From: an uncultured Lachnospiraceae bacterium
GTDB lineage: Bacteria; Bacillota; Clostridia; Lachnospirales; Lachnospiraceae
Length of the DNA: 64,000 bases
Direction of reading: 5' to 3'
Assembly: GCA_902779445.1 (NCBI GenBank)
Contig: CACZBM010000023.1
Coordinates: 25,550-89,549 of the forward strand
Every line of letters begins with the position of its first letter. Within the stretch, counting starts at the first letter, position 1. The translations under genes and the position numbers were made by a program. The notes beneath the pieces were generated by a model. The model had not been told where the DNA came from. It saw only the letters and a list, made by a program, of their open reading frames with translations, and ran no database searches. Below, piece after piece: positions 1 to 7,974 of the stretch.

Positions 1-3000
1 GTTCATCAGAGAGCAGTTCACATGAAAGCCATGAAAGTGAGAGCACTGAAAAGAGCAGGGACGCCAGTGACAGTGCAAGAGAGGCTGCTGAAGCTGATCA
101 TCATGAAGAAGAACACCATGAGGAAGAACATCATGAAGAAGAGCATCATGAAGAAGAGCATCATGAAGAAGAACATCATGAGGAATCTTCCAATGAGCAG
201 TCCAATGATGGGTCCGGTGACTCATATGTAGAGCCTCAGAGCGGAGCTTCTGATGAATCCACAGGTGGAGTAGACCCCGGTACAGTATCAACGGATCCGG
301 CTGTTTCTATGATGGTGTCATCAATAGGACCGGATGCAGTACCCGGTGTGGCAGAGCTGCAGATAATCTCCGGGGTATCAGGAGAAACGGATGCGACTAT
401 AGAATTAGTAAATACTACAGCAGGGAAGGCTGAGACAGCTGCCGGAATTACGGATCCCAGTGTCGCTACACTTATGAACGGTGTTGCAGATACAATGGGG
501 GATATTGCGGCGAAGTCCAAAGGGGTCGATGATGCTGTTGATTATGCAGACGGATTGATAGAAGAATACGAGGAGACTGCAGAAGGTGCATCAAGACAGA
601 TCAATGCAACAGGGCTTGCTACCAGTTATGCTGAGGGAAATATTAATAAAGCAAATGAGATAATTAACGATGCTACTAATACTGCCAATGATATAAAGAA
701 TGCGGCAGACGGTACATATGTAACTGATGAAGAAAAGGCCGCAGCAAATGAAACTCTGGAAAGTGCATTAAATGCCAGTAATGAAGCTGTGGGACTTGCA
801 GAGTCTAATCTTAACACGGCAGCCGAGGCCCTTGGTTACGCGGAAAAGGCTGTACAGGATGCAGAAGCAGACAAGAAAAAGGCAGATGAAGCAGTAAAAC
901 AGGCCAGAGAGAAGTTTATAAATCTGCTTGAATATAGTGGTATAGAATACAAAGAAGAAGGAAACGAGATCATCACAGATGGAAATCTGAGTAAGGCAAT
1001 ACAAGATGCGGAAAACGCTCTGCTTCAGGCTCAGGAAAGAGCAAATGAATTGAATGCAAGATACGATCAGGCCTGTCTGGATGCAGATGCAGCTATCAGT
1101 AACGCATCAGCTGCATGTGACAGACTGATAAATCTGAAGGAGAATCATGTAGATATTCTTGATGATATCGCAAACAGGAGCCAGTCAATAAATAGTTGGG
1201 CGAAAGCACGTACTTTGGCATATTATATGGCGGAGTACTACCTTGTGCAGATCGGCGAGCTTGATGCGGATACCACTATTTCGGTAAATATAAGCGATGG
1301 AGTAGTGCAAAACGATTCCAACGAGAAGGGATTTACTGTTACATTAAAGAATGCGGACGGAACAGAAAAAGGCACATATAAATTTAACTACCGTGCTATC
1401 AGTTCGGATGGGAAAATATCTGATCTTGCCGCAAATGATCCAAATAAATTAAAGAATGAATCTACAATTGACCATATCCAGTTGATGTTGGGCGATGTAG
1501 GTAAGACATACAGTAAGGATACGGACTGGAAAGATGTTGAAGCTATTGCAGGATTCGAGAATTCCGCATCAGTGGTGGACGATGTACAGTATATCAGGAA
1601 TTTGAGCAACGAAGATCTTAATAATCAGAAGGATGTGATAAACGGTATTAAAGGTGTTGCCCAAAAAGTAACTACTGATGTGAGCCTTGACGACGCAAGA
1701 CAGAACCTGACAGACGCTAATGAAAAGCTGGCAGCGGTCGAAGAAGCAATACAGAAGACGGCAAAAGATATTTTAAATCTCGCTGATAATAATTATGTCA
1801 CTTCTGATTCGGAAGGAAAGATTTCATTTAATGATAATACTCTGTTTGATACCATATCTGAAAAGCAGAAAAACATGGAAGATGCTGTTCAGTCCGGAAA
1901 TAAGAGTGATATAGTCACAAAATGCAGAGATCTGGCAGTGACTCTCGTCAGATACCAGCTCGAAAAAGAAGGGTATACCGATATCGTATACAAGGATTGG
2001 AATCTTGGCGACGGAACTTCAAACAGCCATTTTGGATGGTATCAATATAAGGACAGTGAAGGTAACATACAAAACCGATACTTTGATTATGTAGCTCTTT
2101 CAGATGAAAGCAGTACAGAGAATATCCTTGATATTAAGAATGTTAGTGTGGATACTTTGAAAACTATAAGTACGATCAAGGTGATCTCAAAGACTGTCGA
2201 AGAAGTCGATGGTGTAAGAAAGGTCGTTAATTTAACTAAAGATGAGAATAAGGCTGAAAAATGCGGAGCTATAATTCTGGAGAGTGAATTTAAATCTGAC
2301 TCTGAGAATTACCGCAGCGCTCAACAACAATACAGGCAGTACAAGTTATTAGAGTCTGCAAGGAGCTATGCACAAAGCATTGTGGATAAGGCTCAGGTGA
2401 TTTATGATACAAAGGGCGCTAATTTCCTTGAAAAAAAGGTTGAAGATGCAAAAAATAAGGTAGACGCTGCTGCAGAGGCCCTTAAAAATGCAAAATTAAA
2501 ACAGTCTGTAAATCAGGAATATATTAAAACTCTTAAACAGAATTTAGAGAAAGCTCAAAAAGAGTATGATACTGCAAAGGAAAATCTTGATAAAGCAAAG
2601 GAAAACAGGGATGAATTAGAGAAACTGGTAAATGAGGCTAAGAGTGTAGTAGCAAGTCAGAAGAAAGTTACTAATGGCGGTCATCACAAATCGCATAAAT
2701 CAGACGACACAGCTGAGGCAGAAGTAGCTGCTCCTTCTGTAGACACCGTTATAATTACAGCAGAAGCACCTAACCTCGCAGCACCTGCAGCGGGTGATAC
2801 AGCATCTGTTATCACACTTACAGATACAACATTTGCAGCACCTGAAGAGGCTGTAGTACCTAGAGAAGCAGTATTTACAGCTGCTCCGGGAGTTGAAAGC
2901 GCAGTACTTGGCGACACGGCAGCACCTGAAACCACAGGAACAGGAGCTGCAGTGACTGATGGAGAAACTGCATCTGATGAGAATCTCTCCAGCGACGTAC

Positions 3001-3173
3001 TCGGTGAAAGGATGGCACCTATCGTGGATGCTGTGAAGAACGGAAACTTCAGCAGAGCTATGCTGTTTAACGAGGAAGCAAAGGGTATTCCTATGGGATG
3101 GTGGTTACTTTTCTTTGTTCTCGGAACTACCGGCGTTTGGATTTATGTAAACCATAAAAAGAGGAGAAGCTGA
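1..3173 (+). CDS. Large membrane-anchored surface protein, 5' end outside window
   Basis: The frame is open from base 3 with no stop until 3171-3173, so about 1056 residues are visible and the true start lies upstream. Visible residues 33-61 are five HHEEE units plus HHEE, inside a Ser/Glu/Asp-rich segment. Long Ala/Lys/Glu heptad-like stretches follow at about 770-1150 and 2400-2670, which predict coiled coils. Two alpha/beta-looking segments at about 1195-1430 and 1915-2140 resemble each other (both end in a YRAIS or YVALS type motif). An Ala/Pro/Thr-rich stalk covers about 2700-2990. The C-terminus has one hydrophobic segment (about 3091-3150) followed by HKKRRS, as in a membrane anchor with a positive cytoplasmic tail. 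I see no LPXTG motif. The architecture fits an adhesin or stalk-like protein, but I do not recognise the family and the ligand is unknown. Confidence 0.8.
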   Translation, partial: SSESSSHESHESESTEKSRDASDSAREAAEADHHEEEHHEEEHHEEEHHEEEHHEEEHHEESSNEQSNDGSGDSYVEPQSGASDESTGGVDPGTVSTDPAVSMMVSSIGPDAVPGVAELQIISGVSGETDATIELVNTTAGKAETAAGITDPSVATLMNGVADTMGDIAAKSKGVDDAVDYADGLIEEYEETAEGASRQINATGLATSYAEGNINKANEIINDATNTANDIKNAADGTYVTDEEKAAANETLESALNASNEAVGLAESNLNTAAEALGYAEKAVQDAEADKKKADEAVKQAREKFINLLEYSGIEYKEEGNEIITDGNLSKAIQDAENALLQAQERANELNARYDQACLDADAAISNASAACDRLINLKENHVDILDDIANRSQSINSWAKARTLAYYMAEYYLVQIGELDADTTISVNISDGVVQNDSNEKGFTVTLKNADGTEKGTYKFNYRAISSDGKISDLAANDPNKLKNESTIDHIQLMLGDVGKTYSKDTDWKDVEAIAGFENSASVVDDVQYIRNLSNEDLNNQKDVINGIKGVAQKVTTDVSLDDARQNLTDANEKLAAVEEAIQKTAKDILNLADNNYVTSDSEGKISFNDNTLFDTISEKQKNMEDAVQSGNKSDIVTKCRDLAVTLVRYQLEKEGYTDIVYKDWNLGDGTSNSHFGWYQYKDSEGNIQNRYFDYVALSDESSTENILDIKNVSVDTLKTISTIKVISKTVEEVDGVRKVVNLTKDENKAEKCGAIILESEFKSDSENYRSAQQQYRQYKLLESARSYAQSIVDKAQVIYDTKGANFLEKKVEDAKNKVDAAAEALKNAKLKQSVNQEYIKTLKQNLEKAQKEYDTAKENLDKAKENRDELEKLVNEAKSVVASQKKVTNGGHHKSHKSDDTAEAEVAAPSVDTVIITAEAPNLAAPAAGDTASVITLTDTTFAAPEEAVVPREAVFTAAPGVESAVLGDTAAPETTGTGAAVTDGETASDENLSSDVLGERMAPIVDAVKNGNFSRAMLFNEEAKGIPMGWWLLFFVLGTTGVWIYVNHKKRRS
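99..185 (+). repeat. In-frame 15-bp tandem repeat encoding HHEEE units
   Basis: Five full copies and one partial copy of a 15-bp unit (CAT CAT GAA GAA GAA with synonymous changes) encode alternating His pairs and Glu triplets. The synonymous variation between copies suggests that the peptide sequence is maintained rather than being a fresh slippage product. His/Glu runs of this kind often bind divalent metals, but that is inference. Confidence 0.9.
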
Positions 3174-3182
3174 GTGCTTCAT

Positions 3183-3245
3183 GTCATCCTGAGCGTTAGC
3201 GAAGGATCTATCTTATAGGAGATTCTTCGCTTTGCTCAGAATGAC
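3183..3245. repeat. Dispersed palindromic repeat, copy 1
   Basis: An imperfect inverted repeat begins GTCATCCTGAGCG and ends GCTCAGAATGAC, with a 10-base centre. The same half-site recurs at 6024, 23903, 27056, 29061, 48762 and 63849. Transcribed as RNA it would fold into a long hairpin after the surface-protein gene. Confidence 0.85.
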
Positions 3246-3314
3246 ACTGTAGTGATTAATTCAACCCTAATCAGTCAGCTTTACAAAATAACATAATAAG
3301 GAGGAGATTATTTC

Positions 3315-3653
3315 ATGACATTGGAGGCAGAAGTAACAAGCGATAAGCGAAAGATAGGCAGGGTGGAGTTTAAAGCGCCCAGCGTGGTTGTGATCTGCGA
3401 CACAGGAGAGACCATTTTTGTTCAGGTGGAGGATGCGAGTCCCAGGGGTATGGGATTATGGATGAAGGATGACCGCCCGGACATCAAGGGAAAGGACATC
3501 ATCATCGTAGCGGACACGGTTATAATGTACGCCGAGGTTGTCCGTATGGTTAAGAGAGATGACGGTACATACACTGTAGGTATAAGCGCAAAGAAGTTCA
3601 CACCCGAAGTCCTCGATTATCTCTTTAAGCACATCGGAAATCAGGAAGCCTGA
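3315..3653 (+). CDS. PilZ domain protein (probable c-di-GMP receptor)
   Basis: This 112-residue protein consists of little more than one PilZ domain. Both ligand-binding signatures are present: RxxxR at residues 12-16 (RKIGR) and D/NxSxxG at residues 40-45 (DASPRG). The rest matches the family's six-strand barrel pattern, ending in VGISAKKF. PilZ proteins bind cyclic di-GMP and modulate motility, secretion or envelope functions. A strong ribosome-binding site (AAGGAGGAG) lies before the ATG. The gene stands alone between a repeat and a terminator, so the sequence does not reveal its partner. Confidence 0.9.
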   Translation: MTLEAEVTSDKRKIGRVEFKAPSVVVICDTGETIFVQVEDASPRGMGLWMKDDRPDIKGKDIIIVADTVIMYAEVVRMVKRDDGTYTVGISAKKFTPEVLDYLFKHIGNQEA

Positions 3654-3683
3654 TCCGGTCTGCAAATTATTTTTTCAATAATA

Positions 3684-3720
3684 AGCCCTCTGAGATCATA
3701 GTATTTCAGAGGGCTCTCTT
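3684..3720. terminator. Bidirectional intrinsic terminator
   Basis: AGCCCTCTGA (3684-3693) pairs perfectly with TCAGAGGGCT (3706-3715). T-rich sequence lies on the right and A-rich sequence on the left. It separates the PilZ gene from the convergent phosphatase gene. Confidence 0.9.
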
Positions 3721-3729
3721 TATAATATT

Positions 3730-5058
3730 TTATGCAGCCTTTTTCTGTTCGTATTTACCGAGAATACTGTTATAGCTGTCTATAGCTTCGGTAAAGCGAT
3801 CCATTACATCACCGGCTTTATACATGCCGTCGCCGGCCTCTTTTATTCCCTTTAAGCGGATACCAAATATACAGGGAGGATTATCTGTGTCCAGAATTGA
3901 TAAATTCCGGAGCTGATCTGTATTTTGATATACGAGATCCAGGCTTATCAGCTCTTCACCGCTCTTATCTTCCCAACGGCAGATAACGAGTTTTGAACCG
4001 ATGGGGGTCTTTTTTTCTATAGCCTGAGGAAGACTGTATTCTTCTGCGTTAAGGGCCGCAAGCACGCTCCCTAGGTTAGAATCATGTCCGCACAAAAATG
4101 TGAATTCCCGACCGGGTGTTGAAAGCTCGTTCTGTATCTCCATAAGCAGGGGATGCGAAACATTGACAGCAACAGAAGGGGCTGTAAAGAGAACGTCCCC
4201 ATACACATCCTTTATTTCCGATATAGCGATCCAGTCATCTTCTGAGATATTGTGCCCGAAGGCTGCCTTTTTCGTATCCGTTTCTTCGTAATACTGAAGG
4301 ACAAGCGCATCACTTATCTGACAGGCTTTCTTTAGAGAACCGCTGACTGCAGGTTCCTTGCCTTCCTCAAAGGAGAACATAGAATCATCTGTGTTAAATC
4401 CGGTAAAGTCTTCGTTTTTATAGTCATCAGAATCTTTTACATCGATCACATTAGAAATAAGATCGTAATTATCGCTTAGCTTTTTTAATGCCGGGTCATA
4501 CATCTTATGTATTTCGTCTTCGGCCGCTTTTGCATATGCATCAGATACGAAAGTGAAGACAGGATTGAATACGGGGTCCATGGTGTCATATTCACAGTGA
4601 TATTCTACTTCCGCATTATAAACAGGCAGCAGTCCTGTAGAGAAGAACCGGGCAGTTGCTATGGTTCTTTGCTTTGAATTGGCATAAATACGTACTGCTC
4701 CGTCCTCCGGCATGTAGTTCGGATCAAACAGTCCCTCTGTTTCCAGCCATTTTCTGAAATACTGTCCCATCTCGGCTTCAAGGGTTCCGCCTCTCAATGA
4801 AAGCTCGCTCGCTTCCGAGGACCAGTTATACCATTCATGCGGTGTGATAGTGGCAAGGGCTGAGCCTGCTCCGCTGAGAGGCGCCCGGATATTGTGCCTG
4901 CTTAATACCACGACCTGTTTGAGGGTACATCCTTCACGCGACAGGGACTTTTTTATTTCTTCTGTTCCGGGGTTGCCTGATACCGAAACAAACACGATAC
5001 ATGCCAGGAGAGTGATCACTATTCCGCACGATATAAGCTTATTTACTAAATTCTTCAT
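3730..5058 (-). CDS. Histidine-type phosphatase, exported or membrane-anchored
   Basis: This 442-residue protein belongs to the branch-2 histidine acid phosphatase family (phytase or glucose-1-phosphatase-like). The N-terminal active-site motif is RHNIRAP at residues 54-60, where the usual form is RHGxRxP, so Asn replaces the Gly. The C-terminal proton-donor pair His-Asp is at 325-326 (GHDSNLG). Residues 8-28 form a hydrophobic signal or anchor. The segment LLAC within it resembles a lipobox, but hydrophobic residues continue after the Cys, so I favour a signal anchor. It is the last gene of a minus-strand group and overlaps the previous ORF by 20 bases. The substrate is probably a phosphomonoester outside the membrane and cannot be refined further. 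Confidence 0.85.
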   Translation of the reverse strand: MKNLVNKLISCGIVITLLACIVFVSVSGNPGTEEIKKSLSREGCTLKQVVVLSRHNIRAPLSGAGSALATITPHEWYNWSSEASELSLRGGTLEAEMGQYFRKWLETEGLFDPNYMPEDGAVRIYANSKQRTIATARFFSTGLLPVYNAEVEYHCEYDTMDPVFNPVFTFVSDAYAKAAEDEIHKMYDPALKKLSDNYDLISNVIDVKDSDDYKNEDFTGFNTDDSMFSFEEGKEPAVSGSLKKACQISDALVLQYYEETDTKKAAFGHNISEDDWIAISEIKDVYGDVLFTAPSVAVNVSHPLLMEIQNELSTPGREFTFLCGHDSNLGSVLAALNAEEYSLPQAIEKKTPIGSKLVICRWEDKSGEELISLDLVYQNTDQLRNLSILDTDNPPCIFGIRLKGIKEAGDGMYKAGDVMDRFTEAIDSYNSILGKYEQKKAA

Positions 5059-5317
5059 CTTCTTCGATCACCTGCATTTCGAAATAATCAAAAGCTACTT
5101 CCTCGATAAAATTATCCTTATTAAAACGGGTTTTTGAAGCACGTTGGAATTCCTTGATATTCCGGTCAAGCCATACAGGGATCGCAAGATCGAATTCGTG
5201 GCATGCCTTTTCAAGACTTCCCATAACTTTATGGGTCCGTGTATCATCTTCGTAATTTTCTATCACTGTATCCCTTATAAGGTGATTATCTTTCCATTCT
5301 CTGAACCATATCCTCAT
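5039..5317 (-). CDS. Conserved-looking hypothetical protein, 92 aa
   Basis: I do not recognise this small protein. It is acidic at the C-terminus (VIEEDEEFSK), has Trp-rich N-terminal residues (IWFREW), and has no signal peptide or membrane segment. Its 3' end overlaps the phosphatase start by 20 bases and its start lies 5 bases after the upstream gene's stop. Translational coupling in a three-gene minus-strand operon is therefore likely. The tight packing supports a real gene. Confidence 0.65.
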   Translation of the reverse strand: MRIWFREWKDNHLIRDTVIENYEDDTRTHKVMGSLEKACHEFDLAIPVWLDRNIKEFQRASKTRFNKDNFIEEVAFDYFEMQVIEEDEEFSK

Positions 5318-5322
5318 TTATC

Positions 5323-5661
5323 CTAATCTCCGAAAATATGCTTAAAGCTGCTGATGGCTCTGGCTTTATCCATTATTTCCCTTCCGTTTTCTCTTAAATA
5401 TGAGACGATCTCTTCTTCTTCATCCTTGTCAAAGCCGTTATTTAAAATGACTTCACAGGAAGGGATCTTTATCTCCATTTCATGATCCTTCGGCTTTACG
5501 GGATTCGAAGTCTGAGTCTTAATCCCGTCGCCGCCGATCACCACTTTTTTCTTCGGCTTTTCCCCGGAAGGGCGCTCGAAACGGACCAGCACAAATGCCT
5601 GCCCTGTTGTTTTATCATGATATATTCCCGAATGGGTCATTGTTATATTGATAAGATTCAT
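5323..5661 (-). CDS. Hypothetical protein, 112 aa, first gene of minus-strand operon
   Basis: The family is not recognised. The N-terminal half looks beta-rich (MNLINITMTHSGIY, FVLVRFERP), followed by a Lys-rich turn and a helical C-terminus (EEEEIVSYLRENGREIMDKA). It is predicted cytoplasmic. No convincing Shine-Dalgarno site lies before the ATG at 5661. A TATTTT-like -10 box sits only about 15 bases upstream, so the transcript could be nearly leaderless, or an internal ATG (codon 8) could be used. It is divergent from the tRNA-Gln gene. Confidence 0.6.
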   Translation of the reverse strand: MNLINITMTHSGIYHDKTTGQAFVLVRFERPSGEKPKKKVVIGGDGIKTQTSNPVKPKDHEMEIKIPSCEVILNNGFDKDEEEEIVSYLRENGREIMDKARAISSFKHIFGD

Positions 5662-5686
5662 ATTTTTGAAACATTTAAAATAGTGC

Positions 5687-5714
5687 TTGATTTTTTTAGT
5701 GATGTGTGTATAAT
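5687..5714 (+). promoter_or_regulatory. Promoter for tRNA-Gln
   Basis: A TTGATT -35 box (5687-5692) and a perfect TATAAT -10 box (5709-5714) are separated by 16 bases, about 45 bases upstream of the tRNA. Confidence 0.8.
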
Positions 5715-5759
5715 ATAGCCCGTGCCGATTTTTCGCAAGTCGGTTTTAGAAATAAATAT

Positions 5760-5832
5760 TGGGCTATCGCCAAGCGGTAAGGCAACGGACTCTGACTCCG
5801 TCATTTCGAAGGTTCGAATCCTTCTAGCCCAG
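5760..5832 (+). tRNA. tRNA-Gln, anticodon CTG
   Basis: The acceptor arm is TGGGCTA with TAGCCCA and a G discriminator. The anticodon stem ACGGA/TCCGT encloses the loop CTCTGAC, giving anticodon CTG for the CAG codon. The T arm contains GGTTCGAATCC. The 3' CCA is not encoded. A dedicated promoter and terminator flank it, so it is a single-gene transcript. Confidence 0.95.
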
Positions 5833-5843
5833 CTAAAAAGAAC

Positions 5844-5874
5844 CCTCAGTAGTTAGTAGCTACTGAGGTTTTTT
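5844..5874 (+). terminator. Intrinsic terminator of tRNA-Gln
   Basis: CCTCAGTAG (5844-5852) pairs perfectly with CTACTGAGG (5860-5868), followed by six T residues. Confidence 0.9.
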
Positions 5875-5924
5875 CTGCAATTTCCTAACGGATAATGAAG
5901 TTTTACTATCGCTTTCATTTTCAT
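5853..5924 (-). other. Possible 23-aa ORF or gene-start relic behind a duplicated leader
   Basis: On the minus strand an ATG at 5924 opens a 23-codon frame (MKMKAIVKLHY...) that ends inside the tRNA terminator. It lies directly behind a leader almost identical to the one preceding the 5'-nucleotidase gene at 21379, with an extended -10 (TGGTATAAA) and an AGGGGG ribosome site. The coding part does not match the nucleotidase. It may be the remains of a gene start or a short peptide gene. Confidence 0.3.
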
Positions 5925-5966
5925 AAATTCCCCCTGTTCGTTTATACCATATAAGTATATATGATA
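5925..5966 (-). promoter_or_regulatory. Duplicated promoter/leader segment, copy A
   Basis: Read on the minus strand, this segment differs from 21337-21378 at only about four positions over 40 bases. Both copies contain TATATACTTATATG, an extended -10 (TGnTATARA), GAACAGGGGGAATTT and then an ATG. Confidence 0.7.
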
Positions 5967-5978
5967 ATAACTAAAAAG

Positions 5979-6180
5979 GGGAGTCGCCGAGAACCGTCCC
6001 AATGGCGTTAAGTTAAGAAAAATGTCATCCTGAGCGTTAGCGAAGGATCTCTCCAGCAACTATAAGAGATTCTTCGCGTCTCGTCTGCCGACTCGGTCCG
6101 TGCTAAACGCGTGCCACCGGCACGCAGCACCGCTCAGAATGACACTAACTTAACGGCATTGGAACCGTCCCCATGACTCC
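5979..6180. repeat. MITE-like composite element with nested palindrome (copy 2)
   Basis: The left arm contains CAATGGCGTTAAGTTA. The right arm contains its near-perfect inverse TAACTTAACGGCATTG, and both arms carry GGAGTC and GAACCGTCCC modules. Between them, 6024-6143 is a longer version of the GTCATCCTGAGCG...GCTCAGAATGAC dispersed palindrome with a GC-rich centre. No coding capacity is seen. Together with the tRNA terminator and the small ORF, this accounts for the gene-free stretch 5833-6190. Confidence 0.65.
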
Positions 6181-6191
6181 ATAAAAACCTA

Positions 6192-6221
6192 TTGACAAAG
6201 TAGGTAATTAGATGTTATATT
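6192..6221 (+). promoter_or_regulatory. Promoter of iscS-iscU-rrf2
   Basis: A consensus TTGACA -35 (6192-6197) and TATATT -10 (6216-6221) are separated by 18 bases, about 40 bases before the iscS start. Confidence 0.8.
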
Positions 6222-6244
6222 CCTACCTAGTTGGTAGGTAATTA
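6200..6244 (+). promoter_or_regulatory. Candidate Rrf2 operator
   Basis: GTAGGTAATTA occurs twice as a direct repeat (6200-6210 and 6234-6244). CCTACC (6222-6227) and GGTAGG (6233-6238) form an inverted repeat. The motifs cover the spacer, the -10 and the start region of the promoter, where an autorepressor would bind. The likely ligand is the Rrf2 regulator encoded at 7975 in the same operon. This is inference from position. Confidence 0.55.
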
Positions 6245-6260
6245 AAGAGGAGAAATGATC

Positions 6261-7448
6261 ATGAGCAAAATGATATATATGGATAATGCAGCGACTACAA
6301 GGGTTACGCCGGAGGTGTTTGAAGCTATGAGGCCCTATTTTACAGAGCTTTACGGCAATCCATCAAGTGCCTATGAGTTTTCAGGGAAGATCGCAAAAGA
6401 TGTAAATGAGGCGAGGAAGACCATCGCAGGTACCATTGGTGCGAATGAGAGTGAGATATATTTTACAAACGGAGGAAGTGAGTCGGATAACTGGGCGATC
6501 AAAGGAATCGCAGACCAGCTTAAGGATAAAGGTAAGCATATCATTACAACGAAGATCGAGCACCATGCCGTTCTTCACACCTGTGAGTTTTTAGAAGAAC
6601 ATGGATATGAGGTAACCTATCTTCCGGTTGATGAAAAGGGGCTTATAAGCCTTGAAGAGCTGGAGAAGGCTATTAAGCCGGAAACCATTCTCATTTCCAT
6701 AATGTTTGCAAATAATGAGATCGGAACTATCGAGCCTGTTGCGAAGATCGGAGAGATCGCCCGTAAGCACGGGGTTATCTTCCACACCGATGCGGTTCAG
6801 GCATTTGGCCACGTGGCCATCAATGTCGATGAGATGAATATCGACCTTCTATCCGCCAGCGCCCATAAGCTGAACGGCCCCAAGGGAGTAGGGCTGCTCT
6901 ACATCAGAAAGGGCATAAAGCTTTCAAACCTTATCCACGGCGGAGCTCAGGAGCATGGCAGAAGAGCCGGCACCACCAACGCCGCCGGCATAATCGGATT
7001 CGGAAAAGCTGCAGAGATAGCATATAGAAAACTTGAAGAGACCATAAGATATGAATCTAAGCTCAGGGATAAGCTTATTAAGAGGGTTGTGGAGGAGATC
7101 CCCTATTCAAGGGTAAACGGGGATCTGGAGAACCGTCTTTCAAATAATGCGAATTTCTGCTTCAGATTCGTGGAAGGGGAATCGCTCCTTATACTCTTAG
7201 ATAAAAAGGGAATATGCGCATCTTCAGGATCTGCCTGCACGTCAGGATCCCTTGATCCCTCCCACGTACTTCTCGCCATTGGGCTTCCACACGAGATAGC
7301 CCATGGCTCTGTAAGGCTCACGATCTCTGATGAGACAACCGAGGAAGATATTGACTATGCGGTGGATTCCTTAAAAGAGATAGTAGACAGACTCCGCAGC
7401 ATGTCACCGCTATACGAGGATTTCGTAAAGAAAGAGAAAGTTGGATAA
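6261..7448 (+). CDS. iscS: Cysteine desulfurase IscS/NifS
   Basis: This class V aminotransferase-fold enzyme removes sulfur from cysteine as a persulfide for Fe-S assembly. The PLP lysine is K203 in SASAHKLNGPKG, the cofactor-contacting TDAVQAFGH precedes it, and the catalytic cysteine is C326 in SSGSACTSGS. The length of 395 residues is normal. I chose the ATG at 6261 rather than 6255 because the AGGAG at 6248-6252 is only 2 bases from the earlier ATG and 8 from the later one. It is first in an operon with iscU and an Rrf2 regulator, and the nitrogenase-like genes that need Fe-S supply start 2 kb downstream. Confidence 0.95.
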   Translation: MSKMIYMDNAATTRVTPEVFEAMRPYFTELYGNPSSAYEFSGKIAKDVNEARKTIAGTIGANESEIYFTNGGSESDNWAIKGIADQLKDKGKHIITTKIEHHAVLHTCEFLEEHGYEVTYLPVDEKGLISLEELEKAIKPETILISIMFANNEIGTIEPVAKIGEIARKHGVIFHTDAVQAFGHVAINVDEMNIDLLSASAHKLNGPKGVGLLYIRKGIKLSNLIHGGAQEHGRRAGTTNAAGIIGFGKAAEIAYRKLEETIRYESKLRDKLIKRVVEEIPYSRVNGDLENRLSNNANFCFRFVEGESLLILLDKKGICASSGSACTSGSLDPSHVLLAIGLPHEIAHGSVRLTISDETTEEDIDYAVDSLKEIVDRLRSMSPLYEDFVKKEKVG

Positions 7449-7487
7449 GAATTAAATAAACGGACACGCCAGAAAGGAAAAGCATAA

Positions 7488-7952
7488 ATGAGTCAGGTAA
7501 CAGAATACAGCGAAAAGGTAATGGATCATTTTTCAAATCCCCGGAATGTGGGTGAGATAGAAAACCCATCAGGAGTGGGAACAGTTGGTAACGCAAAGTG
7601 CGGGGACATCATGAGGATGTATCTCGATATCGATGAAAACCAGATCGTGAGGGAAGCAAAGTTCAAGACCTTCGGATGCGGGGCAGCCATAGCCACAAGC
7701 TCCATGGCGACTGAGCTTGTAAAGGGGAAGAATGTAAGAGAAGCCCTGGAAGTCACAAATAAGGCAGTAATGGAGGCTCTTGGAGGACTTCCGCCGGTGA
7801 AGGTACACTGTTCGCTCCTGGCAGAGCAGGCGATCCACGCTGCCCTTTGGGATTACGCAGAGAAGAATAACATCAGCATTGAGGGTCTGACCCCTCCGGT
7901 AAATGATATTGATGAGACGAAAGAGTTTTATGAGATGCAGGGTGAGGGCTGA
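7488..7952 (+). CDS. iscU: Fe-S scaffold protein IscU/NifU N-terminal type
   Basis: This is a 154-residue scaffold on which nascent Fe-S clusters are built. The three ligand cysteines are C38 (AKCGD), C64 (FGCGAAIATSS) and C108 (HCSLLAEQA), and the conserved Asp is D40. It lacks the ferredoxin-like middle domain and the C-terminal Nfu domain of full-length NifU. The C-terminal tail of about 25 residues (after DYAEKN) is typical of clostridial IscU. It is 39 bases from iscS and 22 from the regulator gene, so co-transcription is likely. Confidence 0.95.
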   Translation: MSQVTEYSEKVMDHFSNPRNVGEIENPSGVGTVGNAKCGDIMRMYLDIDENQIVREAKFKTFGCGAAIATSSMATELVKGKNVREALEVTNKAVMEALGGLPPVKVHCSLLAEQAIHAALWDYAEKNNISIEGLTPPVNDIDETKEFYEMQGEG

Positions 7953-7974
7953 CTGAAAAAAGAGAGGGGAAACT

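Noticed and set aside
22..231. 69-codon frame rich in Met and Lys at the window start
   Set aside because: It is a shadow of the His/Glu repeat in another frame. The frame beginning at base 3 is open through to 3173 and encodes the surface protein.
5853..6059. 68-codon minus-strand frame
   Set aside because: Most of it is translated repeat (RSFANAQDD). Only the short part from the ATG at 5924, behind the duplicated leader, deserves notice and is listed separately.
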